Assembly (NCBI GenBank): GCA_021292165.1 | Contig: CM037880.1 | Location: forward strand, 28,914,232-28,978,231 | DNA from: Shinisaurus crocodilurus | Taxonomy: Eukaryota > Chordata > Lepidosauria > Squamata > Shinisauridae | Reading direction: 5' to 3' | Length of the DNA: 64,000 nt | Program-made: the position numbers and the translations under genes | Part shown: piece after piece, positions 9,640-21,367 of the stretch | Layout of the letters: every line of letters starts with the position of its first letter | Position numbering within the stretch: position 1 is the stretch's first letter | Notes under the pieces: generated by a model | The model's database searches: none | Told to the model about the DNA's origin: nothing | The model's input: only the letters and a program-made list of their open reading frames with translations

Positions 9640-10246
9640 TGTCAAGGTTCCGCTACTGCAGGGACCCCTTAACTTTCCTTTGGGAGATCTCTGCCTCTCC
9701 TCAAAGCCCCTCCCGTTCCAGGAGATCAAGTCCTTTTACAGCTTCCAATAGCATGGGTGTAGGCTGTAGACGTGGTGAATAAGTCACTCCAAACTTTCAG
9801 GGTAAACAACAGCACTTTACTTATGATATTAGGGATATTTACTTAATAGAGTGGTTATAATCCAAAAGCAAGTATGGTAAAATAAAACAAACAAACAAAC
9901 AATCCAAGGTTCTCTAGTTTAACTTCAGACTACCTATCTCCTATGCAGCCAGTCTCTCCCTCTCTGCTTCTCTCTCTGCTCTTTCTGCTTCTGCAGTCAG
10001 GCTCCCCCTGCTGCTAGCTGACCACACCCCACACATATATAGCCTTCCCAGGAATGGAAGGTTATAATCATGTGACCTTGAACAGGAGATCTAATTCTTA
10101 ACTTCTATTGGGTAAACTAAAACTCTCAAACTCCCCCTCCCATCCAAGTGTTTGGGCCTTCAGGCTTCAACTACGGTAATCGAGGGAAGTGTTTGGGCCT
10201 TCAGGCTTCAGCAAACTCAATCCTGTGTAGGCCTCAATCCCTCACA
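9640..10246 (-). repeat. 5' LTR of the Gmr1-like element
   Basis: 607-bp LTR, upstream copy on the minus strand, with TG...CA ends. It carries a TATATA motif (near 10040 on the plus strand). Compared with the 3' LTR it has one extra base near 9834 and an extra 41-bp unit around 10150-10200 that repeats the GGCCTTCAGGCTTCA segment. The solo LTR at 38427 also has two such units, so two units is probably the ancestral state. Confidence 0.95.
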
Positions 10247-10394
10247 GATGCCGCCTTCTCTTGTTTGTGGGGGAGCGCACCACATCATGGGCCATTATCT
10301 TCAATGCATTTATGGAGATAACAGCGCAGCCTCGGCTCACACCAAATTCCACGGCAACAGTGAATTCCCATGGAGCTTTGGACCATAATCTAAA

Positions 10395-10640
10395 CCAGTG
10401 TTGCCGAACCTCTTTCAGCAGCGCGAGCACCAAATTCAATTTTGCAGAAGCTCTTAGGGGTCACATTCCAGTGGTGGGCAGGGAAAAACGGGGTGAGGCC
10501 AAAATACCAAAAATTGCAGCATATTGTAGCTGAAAGCTCTTCGTGCTAGTAACAGAGCCTTCGCAGAGGCATTTCAACTTTTTAGAATGAAGAAAAAACT
10601 GCACAAAGGCTGGGAAGCCACCAAATGACTGGTGATTGGG
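10395..10640 (+). mobile_element. Interspersed repeat, GGTGGGCAG family
   Basis: CATTCCAGTGGTGGGCAGGG, GCATATTGTAGCTGAAAGC and GAGGCATTTCAACTTTTTAG recur at 44385-44620 and, inverted, at 20495-20735 and 51675-52020. Probably a non-autonomous hAT element; ends not resolved. Confidence 0.6.
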
Positions 10641-11530
10641 GGGAAGGGGGTGCGGCCAGAAGGCGTGTTCCTCTGGGGAACCCCCAGAAGGTCTCTAAGT
10701 AGACCGAATTTGATGTGCAGACCTGAGATTCAACACCCCAGATCTGAGTCTATACTCGCTGGACATGCTGAGGATCAAGCTGGACTTTACAAAGGAAATA
10801 TGAGGTTCCCAATTCTGGGATCCCCAGGTAGTGCTCTTGCAGGGTTCGTGGGGAAGCTCATTCAGGGAAGGAATGTTGGCAGGAAGGATCCCTGCTCCCC
10901 ACCTCCTGATTCTGACCTGCAAATATGTCCCCACCAGTCATCCCCCCCCCCGTTGGGTTCTAAAACTAGAAATAACCCCAGTTGGAGGGAAAACAAGCTG
11001 GACTGGGGAGACTTGCAAGTGAACACAGGTGGGCATGAGGAAGTTAAAAAAAAACCCTCCCTCTTGCCCACTGACCCCTGTCCTAGCCCTTGTATTCCTA
11101 TTATCTCAGTAAAAGTATAGCTCTGCTTCTGTAGCTCTATTAGGGCATTCTAATCCCTGATGCAATTCGAATAACGTGATGGGGAGAATGGAGACAAGCA
11201 CATGAGTGCCATCCCTCCATTGCCATTCCATTGCTCTCCTGTAAGTTTTGTGTGTGCGCGTGGGGGGGGGGATGTCCTCAGCGGGGAGCCTGCTCTACTC
11301 AGGTAGGCTCTCTGTGTGGTTCAGAACCCTATGTGGGAAACCTCCATGAGTAGAGCAGGGTCCCCACTGCAGACGTTCACCCTCCAACTTGTGCGGAGGG
11401 TGAGGGGGGACAGTGATGGCAATGGAAGGAGTGTAGCTTGCATGTGTACGTAATGCCTGCCTCTAGGGGCCTTGGAATGTGGGCTGTGTAGAGTGGGATG
11501 GGTGTGAAATGGAGGAAGGAGAGAGTATAC
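10641..11530. other. Unassigned intronic sequence
   Basis: No transposon or gene recognised. 11280-11400 contains an inverted pair (GCGGGGAGCCTGCTCTACTC / GAGTAGAGCAGGGTCCCC), suggesting an old MITE. Confidence 0.3.
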
Positions 11531-11703
11531 AGGCCTGTGGCTTACGCTGGCTCAGCTTGTCTGAGCGTGGAAAGCTAAGCAGGGTCAAGCCTGGTTGTTA
11601 CTTGGATGGGAGACCCCTCCTCTAGTTGCCTGCATTGAGCAGGGGGTTGGACTCCATAGCCTTGTAGGTTCCTTCCAACTCTATGATCTATGAATCTATA
11701 AAA
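11531..11703 (+). mobile_element. 5S rRNA-derived SINE, copy 1
   Basis: Plus strand. GGAAAGCTAAGCAGGGTC followed by CCTGGTTGTTACTTGGATGG and GAGACC corresponds to the A box, intermediate element and C box of 5S rRNA. The 5' part is diverged from 5S. The 3' part (GGGGTTGGACTCCATAGCC ... CCAACTCTATGATCTATGAA) resembles a CR1 3' tail ending in imperfect ATTCTATG-type repeats. Confidence 0.88.
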
Positions 11704-12407
11704 TGCCAGTTTGAAAGGGAAGGCAACTGTGGCCTGGGAAGAGGAGGAGGCCGCAGGAGAGCGAAAGAGGAGAGCCAAGAAGGGAATTCAGGGAAACCAG
11801 CAGCGTGGTGAGGAAGAGAAAGAAACAGATAAAGCAGCCTTCGGCTAGAAGAAGAGTGAACCTCCACCACAGAGACTGGCAACAAAAGGCTAAAGGAACT
11901 GAGACAAGCAACTGTTGTCAGTAACACTGCACTTCACAGCGAACTGAGGCTTGACATTTAGAGTTGTTCATATTTTGTTCATCGTTCTATTAGTCACTTT
12001 CTTAATATTGTTATTTAACAAGCATTCTAAAATTAAGCAAACACTGTTAAATATCTATTTGTTTGTCTCTGATGTGATTGCAATTTGCACCTCCTCATCC
12101 TAGTTACAGAAATCTGAAACATTACGCTTGTCTCTGCTTTCCCTCTGCACGAGGGATTAGACATTAGCTGCAAACATTTGGTAAACAGGTGGAGGGAGGA
12201 GCTGAAACAGGTTGGCCATACCACCACGCCACACCACCAGATCTCTGTATGTTAGCTGGAAGGTCTGAAAATGGCATATACAGCTGTATGCACTCTACCT
12301 GATTCAGTACTCAGCTGTATATGCAGTTGGAATCTCAACTGCATGGAGTTTCCAAGGATATCCATCTGTATACAGGTTGGCATCCTTTGCAGACCTTCTG
12401 GCTGACA

Positions 12408-12720
12408 TAGGGATGTACGGACATTGTAAAATACGTTCCGTCTCTGTTCTGTGGATTGTCAGGTGCCGTTCGTTCCATTGTCTGCTCACCGACAGAATTT
12501 GATTTTGCACAAATGTGTTTGTACGCATTTGCACAAATTCAGAACTGCACAAATTCGCATTCCCAAGAATACACAAATCCACCCAAAATACGCAAATCCA
12601 CCCAAGGTGTGTATTTTCATGCTTTAGTCTATGGGGGAAATGGAGATTTTTGGTCAGTGTGTTTATTTTTTAATGTATTTTTCTACAACTAAATTTTTGC
12701 AAAATTACGTAAAATTAAAA
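12408..12720. mobile_element. AGGGATG-type MITE, degenerate
   Basis: Begins TAGGGATGTACGGACATTG and contains TTTGCACAAATTC-type repeats and CATGCTTTAGTCTATGGGGG, as at 19105-19370. The end is not clear. Confidence 0.5.
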
Positions 12721-13101
12721 AAAATGGCCTGCATGTCCACACGACTTGTTGGGAAAAGCCAGTCTGCTGTGGAATCTGTGGGTCAGATTCTTAGAAATCC
12801 AACCTCATCTGAGTCTGTTGTGGATTCCTCTGACACCCGTAGGCTGACGCACCGAGGTGCTGAGGCAGGGCCAGTGGGATGCAGGAGCATTTGGAGTAGT
12901 GTCAGAGGTCCTGCTGTCCTCTCCACACATTCACTTTACATGTGGAGGAAATGCTTGAAAAGGGCTTTCTAATAGCACAGTTCTAAAGAAACCAGAAGGG
13001 ACAGGCAGTATAACAATGCAGCAGGGAAGAACTGGTGGGGGTGACTGCAAACTTGTTATCGATAAATTTTGCCTAAACCAAAATCCAACATGAATTTAGA
13101 G

Positions 13102-13226
13102 CCAGGGTAGGCAACCTGGTTTCCACCTGATGATTTGGACTACAACTCCCATTCATCCCAGATTATGGTCAGGAATTATGGGAGTTGCAGTCCCAAACAA
13201 CTGGAGGGCTCCAGGTTCCTACCTCT
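13102..13226. mobile_element. Palindromic hAT MITE
   Basis: CCAGGGTAGGCAACCTGG ... CCAGGTTCCTACCTCTG. Flanked by ATTTAGAG on both sides (13093-13100 and 13228-13235), offset by one base. Central ACTACAACTCCC / GGGAGTTGCAGT arms. Confidence 0.82.
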
Positions 13227-13947
13227 GATTTAGAGGGTCCTTTTCAGACACATCGGAGGAATTTCAAGGGAAGTTTAATAACGAGCAGTTCCACACTTCT
13301 TGAACTAAATTCAGAAACTCCCTTGGGCCATTCTATACTGTTGAGGTCTCTCTCCTTTAAACTCAGCAGTCCTTTTCAGTGAACAATGCAACAAGAGAGA
13401 AAAGCACGAGTTACCCAGGAAGCATTGGCTGTTTATTTATTAGACACTATCCAATAAAAGATGTTCACCTCACAGTTATGAACTGTGCTCCTCAACAGGC
13501 AGAACTGAACAACAGAGATGAATCATATAAACTGCCATGTCACGGTTGCTGCTTCTGACTGGTCACGTCTCCACACCTCAATTAAAATGTCTGTAACTGG
13601 GAACCACATGGGTCAAGAGGGAGGCACGGTCACACCCTTGCCCAACACCCCCCAAACACATACAAGTGGCAACCAAACCTTGGCAATTAGCAATAAGAAT
13701 CCTTCAAGCATTTTTTTTTTAATTCTATGCATGTATATGCTGCCCTTCTAATAATTGCTTTCCAGTCTGGTTCATACAGAAATAATTTTAAAAAAAGAAA
13801 TACTGTATCAAAAATAGAATACTGTAAGATATTCTTCTATGGGCTGGCTTAAGACAGATTTCAGCAAAGATGTGTGATGTGCGTGTGTTAAAATTTGCTG
13901 TATTTGTTTGTGTGAGGAAGGGGGAAAGGGGTGGTACTTGAGAAGAG

Positions 13948-14083
13948 CAGCCTTCCCCAACCTGGTACCTTCCAGGACTTTTGGACTACAACTCTCAGCA
14001 TTACTGACCACTGTCCAAGCTGGCTGGGGCTGATAGGAGTTGAAGTCCAAAACATCCAGAAGGCATCAGGTTGGGAGAGGCTG
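13948..14083. mobile_element. Palindromic hAT MITE (CTTCCCCAA type)
   Basis: CAGCCTTCCCCAACCTGG ... CAGGTTGGGAGAGGCTG with the usual GGACTACAACTC arm. Confidence 0.75.
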
Positions 14084-14213
14084 TTTCAAGGTGACAGGGT
14101 GGCACTGCTCACTGCCAGAAGGTTCCTGGGAGAGCAGCACCCTTTACCACCAGTTTCCCCCAATCCATTAAGTTCCAGGATAAAGAGGACAGGAGCAGTG
14201 TGTCTCCTTAGTA

Positions 14214-14331
14214 TAGTGTTCTCCAACCTTGGGTCCCCAGATGTTTTTGGCCTACAAAAAGCTATGCTGACTGGGGCATGCTGGGAGTTGTAGGCCAAAA
14301 ACATCTGGGGACCCAAGGTTGGAGAACACTG
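14214..14331. mobile_element. Palindromic hAT MITE
   Basis: 118 bp, same family as 42877-42982. Flanked by CCTTAGTA and CCATAGTA, an 8-bp duplication with one mismatch. Confidence 0.9.
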
Positions 14332-14465
14332 CCATAGTATGCATACCAAGTTTCAGGTGACCAGGTTTCATGGTCTTGGAGCTATGGTGCTGATGAATGG
14401 GCAGACACACATCCTCTTTTATTGTTATACATAAATCACAACCGCAACATTTCTGGCTTTCACCT

Positions 14466-14468
<3 letters not shown>

Positions 14469-14508
<40 letters not shown>
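14469..14508. repeat. (CT)n microsatellite
   Basis: About 20 CT units, uninterrupted. Confidence 0.95.
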
Positions 14509-14509
<1 letters not shown>

Positions 14510-14510
<1 letters not shown>

Positions 14511-15865
14511 GTGCTGCCCTCTTGCTCTCATTCCTACACACAACGGTCATCAGGCACATCAGGGCTGAAAAAGGAACCTGCAGCAGACTTTAGTAAGCTT
14601 CTTAGAATAGATTACTCAGCGACGGGCCCCTCTTACTCATCGTGCATGAAATAAAGTCCTTCTCATCACATTCACCACCTAAAATGAGCTCCCAAGAAAA
14701 GGAGGAGCAGGAGGCAAATTTACACACCTGGACTTCTTATGGTGAGTGGTGACTGGTGTGGATTTTGTATGGCCAGCCTGAATTTGGCACATGTGGGGCC
14801 ATCACGAGACATGGCTTCACCGCTTGGCCAGCTCGCAGCTCCACGTGTGCTACAGAACCATCCCTACAGCTATTTTTGACTAGGAAAAGGGTAAAAAATT
14901 CTTCCTACTATTTATAATTTATATAGCCTGCTCAGTTTGTAATGTGCTTCAGAGTCACATTTACCCTCATGATAATAATCCAAGTGAGGAAGGTCTCCAT
15001 TAGTTTGGTTTGACAGACGGCAAGCAAAACAGGACTTGCCCAAAGCCACAAAAATAGCCTATTGCAGAGGCGGAGCTTAAAGTCTGGTCTTTCAAATCAG
15101 TAGCATTAAAATATCTTCCTAGAAACCCTGCTCCCCTGGAAGCTAATCACAGGCTCTCTAATTAGAAGATACATACCGGCTGTCAGCTAAATTACTGAAT
15201 ACTAAGAATTGGCTTCAGAAACAAAAGCCCTTTATTGGAAAGATGGCTTTCAAAAGGTGGGGATTGCTTAAAACAATTCAATTAATATATTAACCCACCC
15301 ACCCCTTTGTGCTAAATAGTGTCACTGTTCCAGAATACTGAAAATTCTGGCCACTGGGGGTCAACCTTCACAATAAAGCTTAACCATGGGAAAAACAATA
15401 AGGAAAAGTTACCAATTGGTGATCTTTTCCTGTAAACAGTGACTGCGTGAACAGGTCTCACAATTCTGATAACAGCATCAGATTAATATTATTATTAATA
15501 ATTTTACAAATTTATATGCCACTCCTTCATCACCAAAGGCTCATTATCAGAGCGGTGTACCTAATATTTTCTCATGGTAGATTTCCTTGTTTTGGCAAAT
15601 AACTAGATGCCAAATAACTGGGAGAGAAGAGAAGTTTATCTATGCAAAACAGTAAGATAAGGCATTGAAATAAGAAATGTGGCAGGCAATAGTTTTTCTA
15701 TACACAAATAGATAGTCACAGACCCAGTGAAAAGGCTCAGTGTAACTCCACAACAAACTACAGCTGAATATAGACACAATGGCTTTTTTTTACCATTTCA
15801 TTTTAGTCTTCCTGAAAGAAGAAAGAAGCAAAGTAGGGGTGTGGAAAGAATGAGTACTCTGAACC

Positions 15866-15912
<47 letters not shown>

Positions 15913-16159
15913 AGCAAAGGGAATAAAATTTTCCGTACAAAGACCTGCCTACTCAGACTGAAGTAGTCAGGGCTGTCTGTTTGTGTGTGTGTGCGTGCCT
16001 GCGTGCCTGCACAAGAAAGAAAGAGAGGGAGGGAGAGGGAGGGAGAGAAGGAATTAAAACCAACAACCCAACTGCTCTCTCTGAACAACACAGTAAATTG
16101 CAAAAATGGAAAGAAGAGGAGTAAAGGGTGGAAAAGGAGGAACAGATATGAAAAGAATT
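14510..16159. other. Unassigned intronic sequence
   Basis: Mostly unique, AT-rich; 15485-15570 resembles an L2 3' tail. Purine-rich low complexity at 16010-16050. Confidence 0.3.
15869..15909. repeat. (AG)n microsatellite
   Basis: About 20 AG units. Confidence 0.95.
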
Positions 16160-16391
16160 AGGGTGCTTCCAGACAAGACTTTTATTGTGAAATTGCCCTG
16201 CCTCATTCACAGAATTTTACAGGACTTCCGGACATGTTCCAAATGTCTTTCATTTGTAACCCTCCCGTGCTTTCCCACTGCTTCTTCCTCCACCCTTTTT
16301 CTTTTCACAAAAAAACCTGTTAAGGAGGAAAGCACAAGGCACAATGACTTTGGATTGATAGCCTTAGGAGCCTTCTGTCTGGAAGCACCCT
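16160..16391. mobile_element. MITE with AGGGTGCTTCCAGACA ends
   Basis: Perfect inverted ends AGGGTGCTTCCAGACA and TGTCTGGAAGCACCCT; further inner complementarity is weak. No target duplication recognised. Confidence 0.78.
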
Positions 16392-16719
16392 TCGATCCTA
16401 CATTTGGTATCCTGAAGTGGTTCCCCCCACCCCCTATGATCAATACTTTCACAGTAGGGGTCCTACGCAGTCCTGTCCTACGCAGGTTTTGCTTCTGTTA
16501 AAGAAATTGAAGCAGGTGTTCTCAAAGACAGTAAACGTTCCTTTCTGAGCTCCCTTACAATCTGACATGTCAGAAATCAAATAAACAGAAGTCCGAACAC
16601 TGTCACGCACACCGTCTGTGGTTCGGGGAGGGGGGGAAAGGCTGAGTGGCTCACTTCCCATGCCCCAAAGTTGTTCCCAGCAAGGCATTCAGCTTTTATT
16701 TTTTCTTCAAAAAGGCATC

Positions 16720-18110
16720 AAGTTCCTTTCAACTCATGATGCCAGGTAACCGTTTTTCAAAAAGCAAACCAGAGAGCCATTGAGATCTTTAGCCTTTGAC
16801 AGCTGAAAGGGAACCTTGCCTTGATATTAGATACCATAAATACAAGAAGGATCCTTTTGTGCACATCGTTAAACATGGAAGTGAAAACTTCAGCTTCTTC
16901 CATTACAAATACAGCCAAAGCAAAGGGAGTCAAGTGAAGGCATCCCATCCATTTTGCCTCTCGTTATCCTGCTAATGACTTCTCTGTGCAGTTTGGCAGT
17001 CACCTCTCCTCCCCTCCCCAATTTGTTTTCCAGGAGTTAAAAAATATAATATACGCAGGTAACAGGGCTTCCTCGTGAGCAATCCATCCTGCCTCACTAG
17101 TTCTTGGAAACACTTACCTGAAAGAACTGCGGCTTGAACGTGAACGACAGCCCTGCCATCTCCCCGACGGCTGCCCAAGTTTAAACTCTGCTTAGCTTGT
17201 GAAAGCTAATAAGATCACAGCTCCAAGCAAGCTGGCTGAAAATCAGGAAATGAATTTTCTTGGCTGAGGTGCACATTTTAACATGCCACCTGCAGTGTGA
17301 CATATTCCTCCACAGAGCCACTGGAGAGCCGGGCAGAAGTAGAGAGAAACCGTTCCATGAAAAGTAACACCACAGACTGTGTGTGTGTATTACCAGCCCC
17401 CGCTACATTAATAACTTCAGCAATGCTTTAATGCACTCAAGACACAAACTGCAAAACACTGTGGCGGGCACTCCAGAAACTCTGAAACAGATGCGCAATT
17501 ATAAGTCCGTATTTTTACAGGTGTTTTTCACAACATTTGACATCCGCTTCAAAGTCCTATACGAACTCCTAAAAACCAAGTAGCCCGTGTGCTGGTAATA
17601 GATTCTTTGGCCTGATACAGTTAATGCATTTTATCCAGAGAGAGAGAGAGAGAGAAGGCGCAACACACATAAAAAAGGGGTGGTGGTGTTTTTTAAAGGA
17701 AAGATTTCACCTGAGCAGTTTATGGGGTTTCCTGTGGATAGCAAAAGCTTGCCACCATTTTAAAACAGCATTTTTCGCCGTCAGCAATTTATTATGACAT
17801 TAGGAATGCAAGGACTCTGAGGGTGGCCTTAAATAGATCACCAACTAAAATTAACGAGCTGCTCCCAGGCTGTTCCTCCGTGCTAAACGAGAGATTTTAA
17901 AATGGGTTCAGGAAAAAAATTATTATTCCCTTCAGCAGGATCAAGGATTCTTCCTTTCAACTGTCCTGGTACAGAAGCCCGTAAAAAGTTGCTGCTAGTT
18001 ATAGTAACCGCTTGCTGGCTCCACCCGCTCTGTCACATCCCTGTGTCCAGGTCCACTGCCTTGGAGGGGGAAGGTCTTAAACATGGAGCCTGTTCTATAC
18101 ATGTACAGTG
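16720..18110. other. Intronic stretch low in repeats, possible conserved non-coding sequence
   Basis: About 1.4 kb with only one short GA microsatellite. AT-balanced segments such as CAGCAATTTATTATGACATT (17782) with GCCTTAAATAGATCACCAAC nearby have the look of enhancer sequence. Conservation cannot be judged from one sequence. Confidence 0.3.
17636..17656. repeat. (GA)n microsatellite, short
   Basis: About 10 GA units. Confidence 0.9.
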
Positions 18111-18163
18111 GTAAATTTTTGAAGTGCAGGCACTAATCATGACAGCCCCCATAGCCATAGAAG

Positions 18164-18322
18164 AGGCCTGTGGCTCACGCTGGCTCAGCTTGGAAAGCTA
18201 AGCAGGGTCAGGCCTGGTTATTACTTGGATGGGAGACCCCTCCTCTAGTTTCCTGCATTGAGCAGGGGGTTGGACTCGATAGCCTTGTTAGGCCCCTTCC
18301 AACTCTATGATCTAAGAATCTG
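18164..18322 (+). mobile_element. 5S rRNA-derived SINE, copy 2
   Basis: Plus strand, same structure as 11531-11703 but lacking about 10 bp near the start of the A box (CAGCTTGGAAAGC). It keeps CTAAGCAGGGTCAGGCCTGG and ACTTGGATGGGAGACC, then the CR1-like tail. Confidence 0.88.
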
Positions 18323-18609
18323 GGAAAAGTCCCCAAGGAGAGTCCAAAAATGCAGGCAGCTGTGTTGATCCATATCTATCTATACATGTGTGCATAGATA
18401 CGTGTGCATGGGACAGATCACAACAAGATATTGTTGTGGGAAAAATCCCCCCACCTCCTGTGGGGACTGCAGCTAAACCCAGAGGGAACAGGGAAGTCTG
18501 TGTGTGTGTGTGGGGGGGGGGCAGACGACATAATCCTTCCTGCTAATCAAAACATCTTGGTGTTTCGACCCTGTGAGTCCTGGCGTCACCGCACCACTGT
18601 GCATGAAAT

Positions 18610-18675
18610 CTCCTTGCATGATTTAGAACCCCAAATTTAGAACCACAATCAGGGTTCTAAATCATGCAAGGAGCT
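18610..18675. repeat. Inverted repeat, 22-bp arms
   Basis: CTCCTTGCATGATTTAGAAC (18611) and GTTCTAAATCATGCAAGGAG (18655) with a short loop; probably the core of a small MITE. Confidence 0.75.
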
Positions 18676-19104
18676 TATGCGCGTAGGGCAGGCTCCCTGC
18701 CTCAAATCTTCCCCCTCCACTGTGGGCAAGACAATGAGACCAGACAAGAGGTATGCAATGGAACGGCGCCGGCAAACCTGGCCTCTTTCTCCCCGCTCAT
18801 GTGATGAGAACGAACACCCGGACAGGGCAAAAGATTTGGGACTCCGTTACATCCATGCCAATATTTTGAAAGTTTGAGAGGTAGAGCTACAATGTAATCT
18901 TACACACGCTTGCTTAGTAGGAAATCTCGTTGAGCTCAATGGGGCTTACTCCCAAGTCATTGTGCATAAGACTGTTGAGGTTTTTAGTTGAGCAAGAGAA
19001 AAGTTATGCATTTGCGTTATTCTCCCACTGAAATCAATGGGAAAGGAAGGAAGCAAATATCGTGGGATGCAGTCCAACCAACCACGACGGATCACCAGCC
19101 CCAG

Positions 19105-19400
19105 GGATGTGCAAGAATTTAATTTCAGTTCTTTCAGCATCTGCTCCATTCGCAACCCCGGAAGTGTGCACACGAGCACATTTCTTAGCCAAATCTCACA
19201 TATTCCCAAGCCTGTGACTGCATTTGAACAATGCACTGTCTGGTAGGAAAACACACACTTTAAAAAAATGTGCATTTTGAGGGGGACCCCCCGAATTTTC
19301 ATGCTTTAGTCAATGGGGGAAAAGCACACATTTCAGTATGTGCTTTAAAAAAATGTGCACCCACATGCACACTTTTCCTGTTCACAAAGAAAAAGACACA
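19105..19400. mobile_element. AGGGATG-type MITE, degenerate
   Basis: Begins AGGGATGTGCAAGAATTT; contains GTGCATTTTGAGGGGGACC and CATGCTTTAGTCAATGGGG shared with 12408-12720. End uncertain. Confidence 0.5.
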
Positions 19401-19873
19401 TGATTGCATTTGGGAGTAGGAATGAAGTGAACCCAGTTTCATGGTGGAAATCGGACAGCCTCGACAAGCTCAAGCCTCACTGGTGGTCCCTAACTACATT
19501 TTACCACTCAGAAGTCAGTATAGAAGCATCTTCAGATTCAAATGCGCTGTCTCAGGGTGCAGTCGAGGGTTTAGCTGCGGTTAAGCAATTGGGAGCAGGC
19601 ACCAGGACTTTGCATTGCCACCATTCAGTTCTCCCTTTCAGAATGTGATCCCTTATTACCAGGGCCAGCCACACACAACTGTTGGCACTGGCGCTAGTGG
19701 TAACCCTGGTTTCCCCTTCATCCAGGGTCTTTAAACCATGCTTTGAAACAGTGCTTTGAGATCTTGGATTAAGAGGGAACCTTGCTTAGCAGTGCTAATG
19801 GCCGTTAGTGGGGCAAGTGTAATGGTTTTGGGGTGGGAAATCACACTCTGAAAAGGAACAGTGGTTAAATAGG

Positions 19874-20345
19874 GATGTGCAACACTGGGAAACTCGCTCC
19901 ATTTGAGCTCAACGGACTTTTGACACATTTCCGAGCCGATGGCTAAAAGCGGGCCGAGTGGGGGGGCGGTTCTGGCTTCTGCAAAATTGCTCAAAATAAA
20001 TGCGCAAAGTTGGAGCTGAGAACTGTGTATCTCTAGCACAATTTGTGCAAATCACAATTTGCACAAATCAGGGCCGACTTGTTAGATTCGAGTCATTGTT
20101 GTTCTTGCTGTAGCATTTAATATGAGAAGAATGGAAGTATCCTCCTGTCACTGCAAATGCGTGCATGCCATCTTGAATTTTCTGACAGTTAATTTCAGAT
20201 TTTGTGCAAAATTCGGGCCTCCACTCTGCAATCTGCACGAATTTGTGCTAATTTATGCAATTTGTGCAAATGTGTGCAATATATGCAAATCTACGCAATT
20301 TGCAGAGTGGAGGCCCAAATTTTGCACAAATTTCCCTGTCTTTTA
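19874..20345. mobile_element. AGGGATG-type MITE with self-complementary interior
   Basis: Begins TAGGGATGTGCAACACTG. Inside, AATTCGGGCCTCCACTCTGC (20211) and GCAGAGTGGAGGCCCAAATT (20300) form a hairpin around GCAAATT-rich repeats. Confidence 0.55.
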
Positions 20346-20494
20346 AATAAATAAATAAATAGGCAAATCGCAGCCCATTTTAAAAACAAAAGTCTGCATG
20401 CTAGCTTGACTCGTATCAGATAGAGTCAGCGCCAGCGGCAGCGCAGGGTTGTCAGAACGGAATCTGCGGGGTCGAGTAGAGCTAATCTGTCAGA

Positions 20495-20734
20495 TTAGTT
20501 CTACTCCTCCCACCCAACCACCGATTGCGGTTTCCCGGCTTTTGTGCTGTTTTTTCCCCATCCTAAAAGGTTGGAATGCCTCTCCTAAGGCTTAGTTACC
20601 AGCAGTTAGAGCTTCAAGCTACAACATGCTGGTATTACTGGCCTCACCACTTTTCCCCGTGGCTTCACCCACCACAGGAATGCGGCCCCAGGGCGGCCCT
20701 GGGGCTGAAAGAAGTTCTGCACCCCTGGTTTCCA
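20495..20734 (-). mobile_element. Interspersed repeat, GGTGGGCAG family
   Basis: Inverted copy: CATCCTAAAAGGTTGGAATG, CTCCTAAGGCTTAGTTACC, TTCTGCACCCCTGG. Confidence 0.6.
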
Positions 20735-20829
20735 TCAGTCTTCCCCAACTTGGTGCCCTCTAGATGTGTTGGGGGTTATGGGAATTGTAGTCCAACACAT
20801 CTGGAGGGCACCTGGTTGGGGAAAGCTTG
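20735..20829. mobile_element. Palindromic hAT MITE, short
   Basis: CAGTCTTCCCCAACTTGG ... CCTGGTTGGGGAAAGCTTG; arms close directly, with about 10 bp of loop. Confidence 0.72.
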
Positions 20830-21028
20830 TTTACATGTTCTCCTACAGGTGATTTACATTTAACAACAATTTTTTTTTGCAAAATAATGACGTGGTAGAA
20901 GAGAAGTACAGCCAAACCCCAACTTTCACACACATATATTACTGTTTTTTGGCACCGCATACAGGTTTTTTGTCGTACAAAAGAGACAATGAAACAACAG
21001 TGAGAATAAATGAAACTCTTCCACTCAC

Positions 21029-21122
21029 CCTTACGTCTCCATTTACAGCTCTGGGCATGTGATTAAAAGCGTGTGCAGGATCTTTGTTGTAAACTTTAAG
21101 GAAAGATCTGTTCTGAATGTTC
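21029..21122 (-). CDS. KIAA1217: KIAA1217 (sickle tail, SKT) short coding exon
   Basis: Internal coding exon of 94 bp on the minus strand, missed by simple ORF finding because it is short. The acceptor is AAAATTCTAG and the donor AGG|GTGAGT, a near-consensus site. The first base (G) completes the Arg codon begun by the 31456-31654 exon; 31 codons follow (beginning NIQNRSFLKVYNKDPAHAFN and ending NGDVR) and the exon ends in phase 0. This continues the AIP3-like region of KIAA1217 directly from the preceding exon, which confirms order, strand and frame of the gene. The next exon downstream, the large Pro/Ser-rich one known in this family, was not seen between here and the left edge. Confidence 0.9.
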
Positions 21123-21367
21123 CTAGAATTTTAAAACAAAGAAACACAGAAGATGAAATAACTTTATATTAGCCCATTTGCTTTGCTTGCTCTAACAATT
21201 TGGAAGGCAACATGGTAGCAGCCAGTTAAGAAAAGAAAACAAAACCCAAAACGCCTTTGTCTCTTTGCAAGAGACAAAAGGTACTATCTCCTACTTATCC
21301 TTTGGGAGGTAAAATTCTTTCAGGACAAAGCCACACCCATGCAAATACGGCCATTTTTAGTTTCACG

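Larger units (their letters stand above)
5064..10246 (-). mobile_element. Gmr1-like Ty3/gypsy LTR retrotransposon, nearly intact, RT core missing
   Basis: Complete provirus of 5,183 bp read on the minus strand. It is bounded by LTRs that begin TGTGAGGG and end TTGACA, and flanked by a perfect 5-bp target duplication GATGC (5059-5063 and 10247-10251). In order it has 5' LTR, primer binding site, gag, pol, polypurine tract and 3' LTR. Pol is ordered protease, integrase, then RT/RNase H. That Ty1/copia-like order inside a Ty3/gypsy element defines the Gmr1 group of deuterostome retrotransposons. The LTRs differ by only about two substitutions and two indels by eye, so the insertion is recent. 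The fingers and palm of reverse transcriptase are absent, so this copy cannot supply its own polymerase. It lies in an intron of KIAA1217, same strand as the gene. Confidence 0.95.

Noticed and set aside
11531..11620. Functional 5S rRNA gene
   Set aside because: Only the internal promoter part matches 5S; the 5' third is diverged and a CR1-like tail follows, with three dispersed copies: a SINE.
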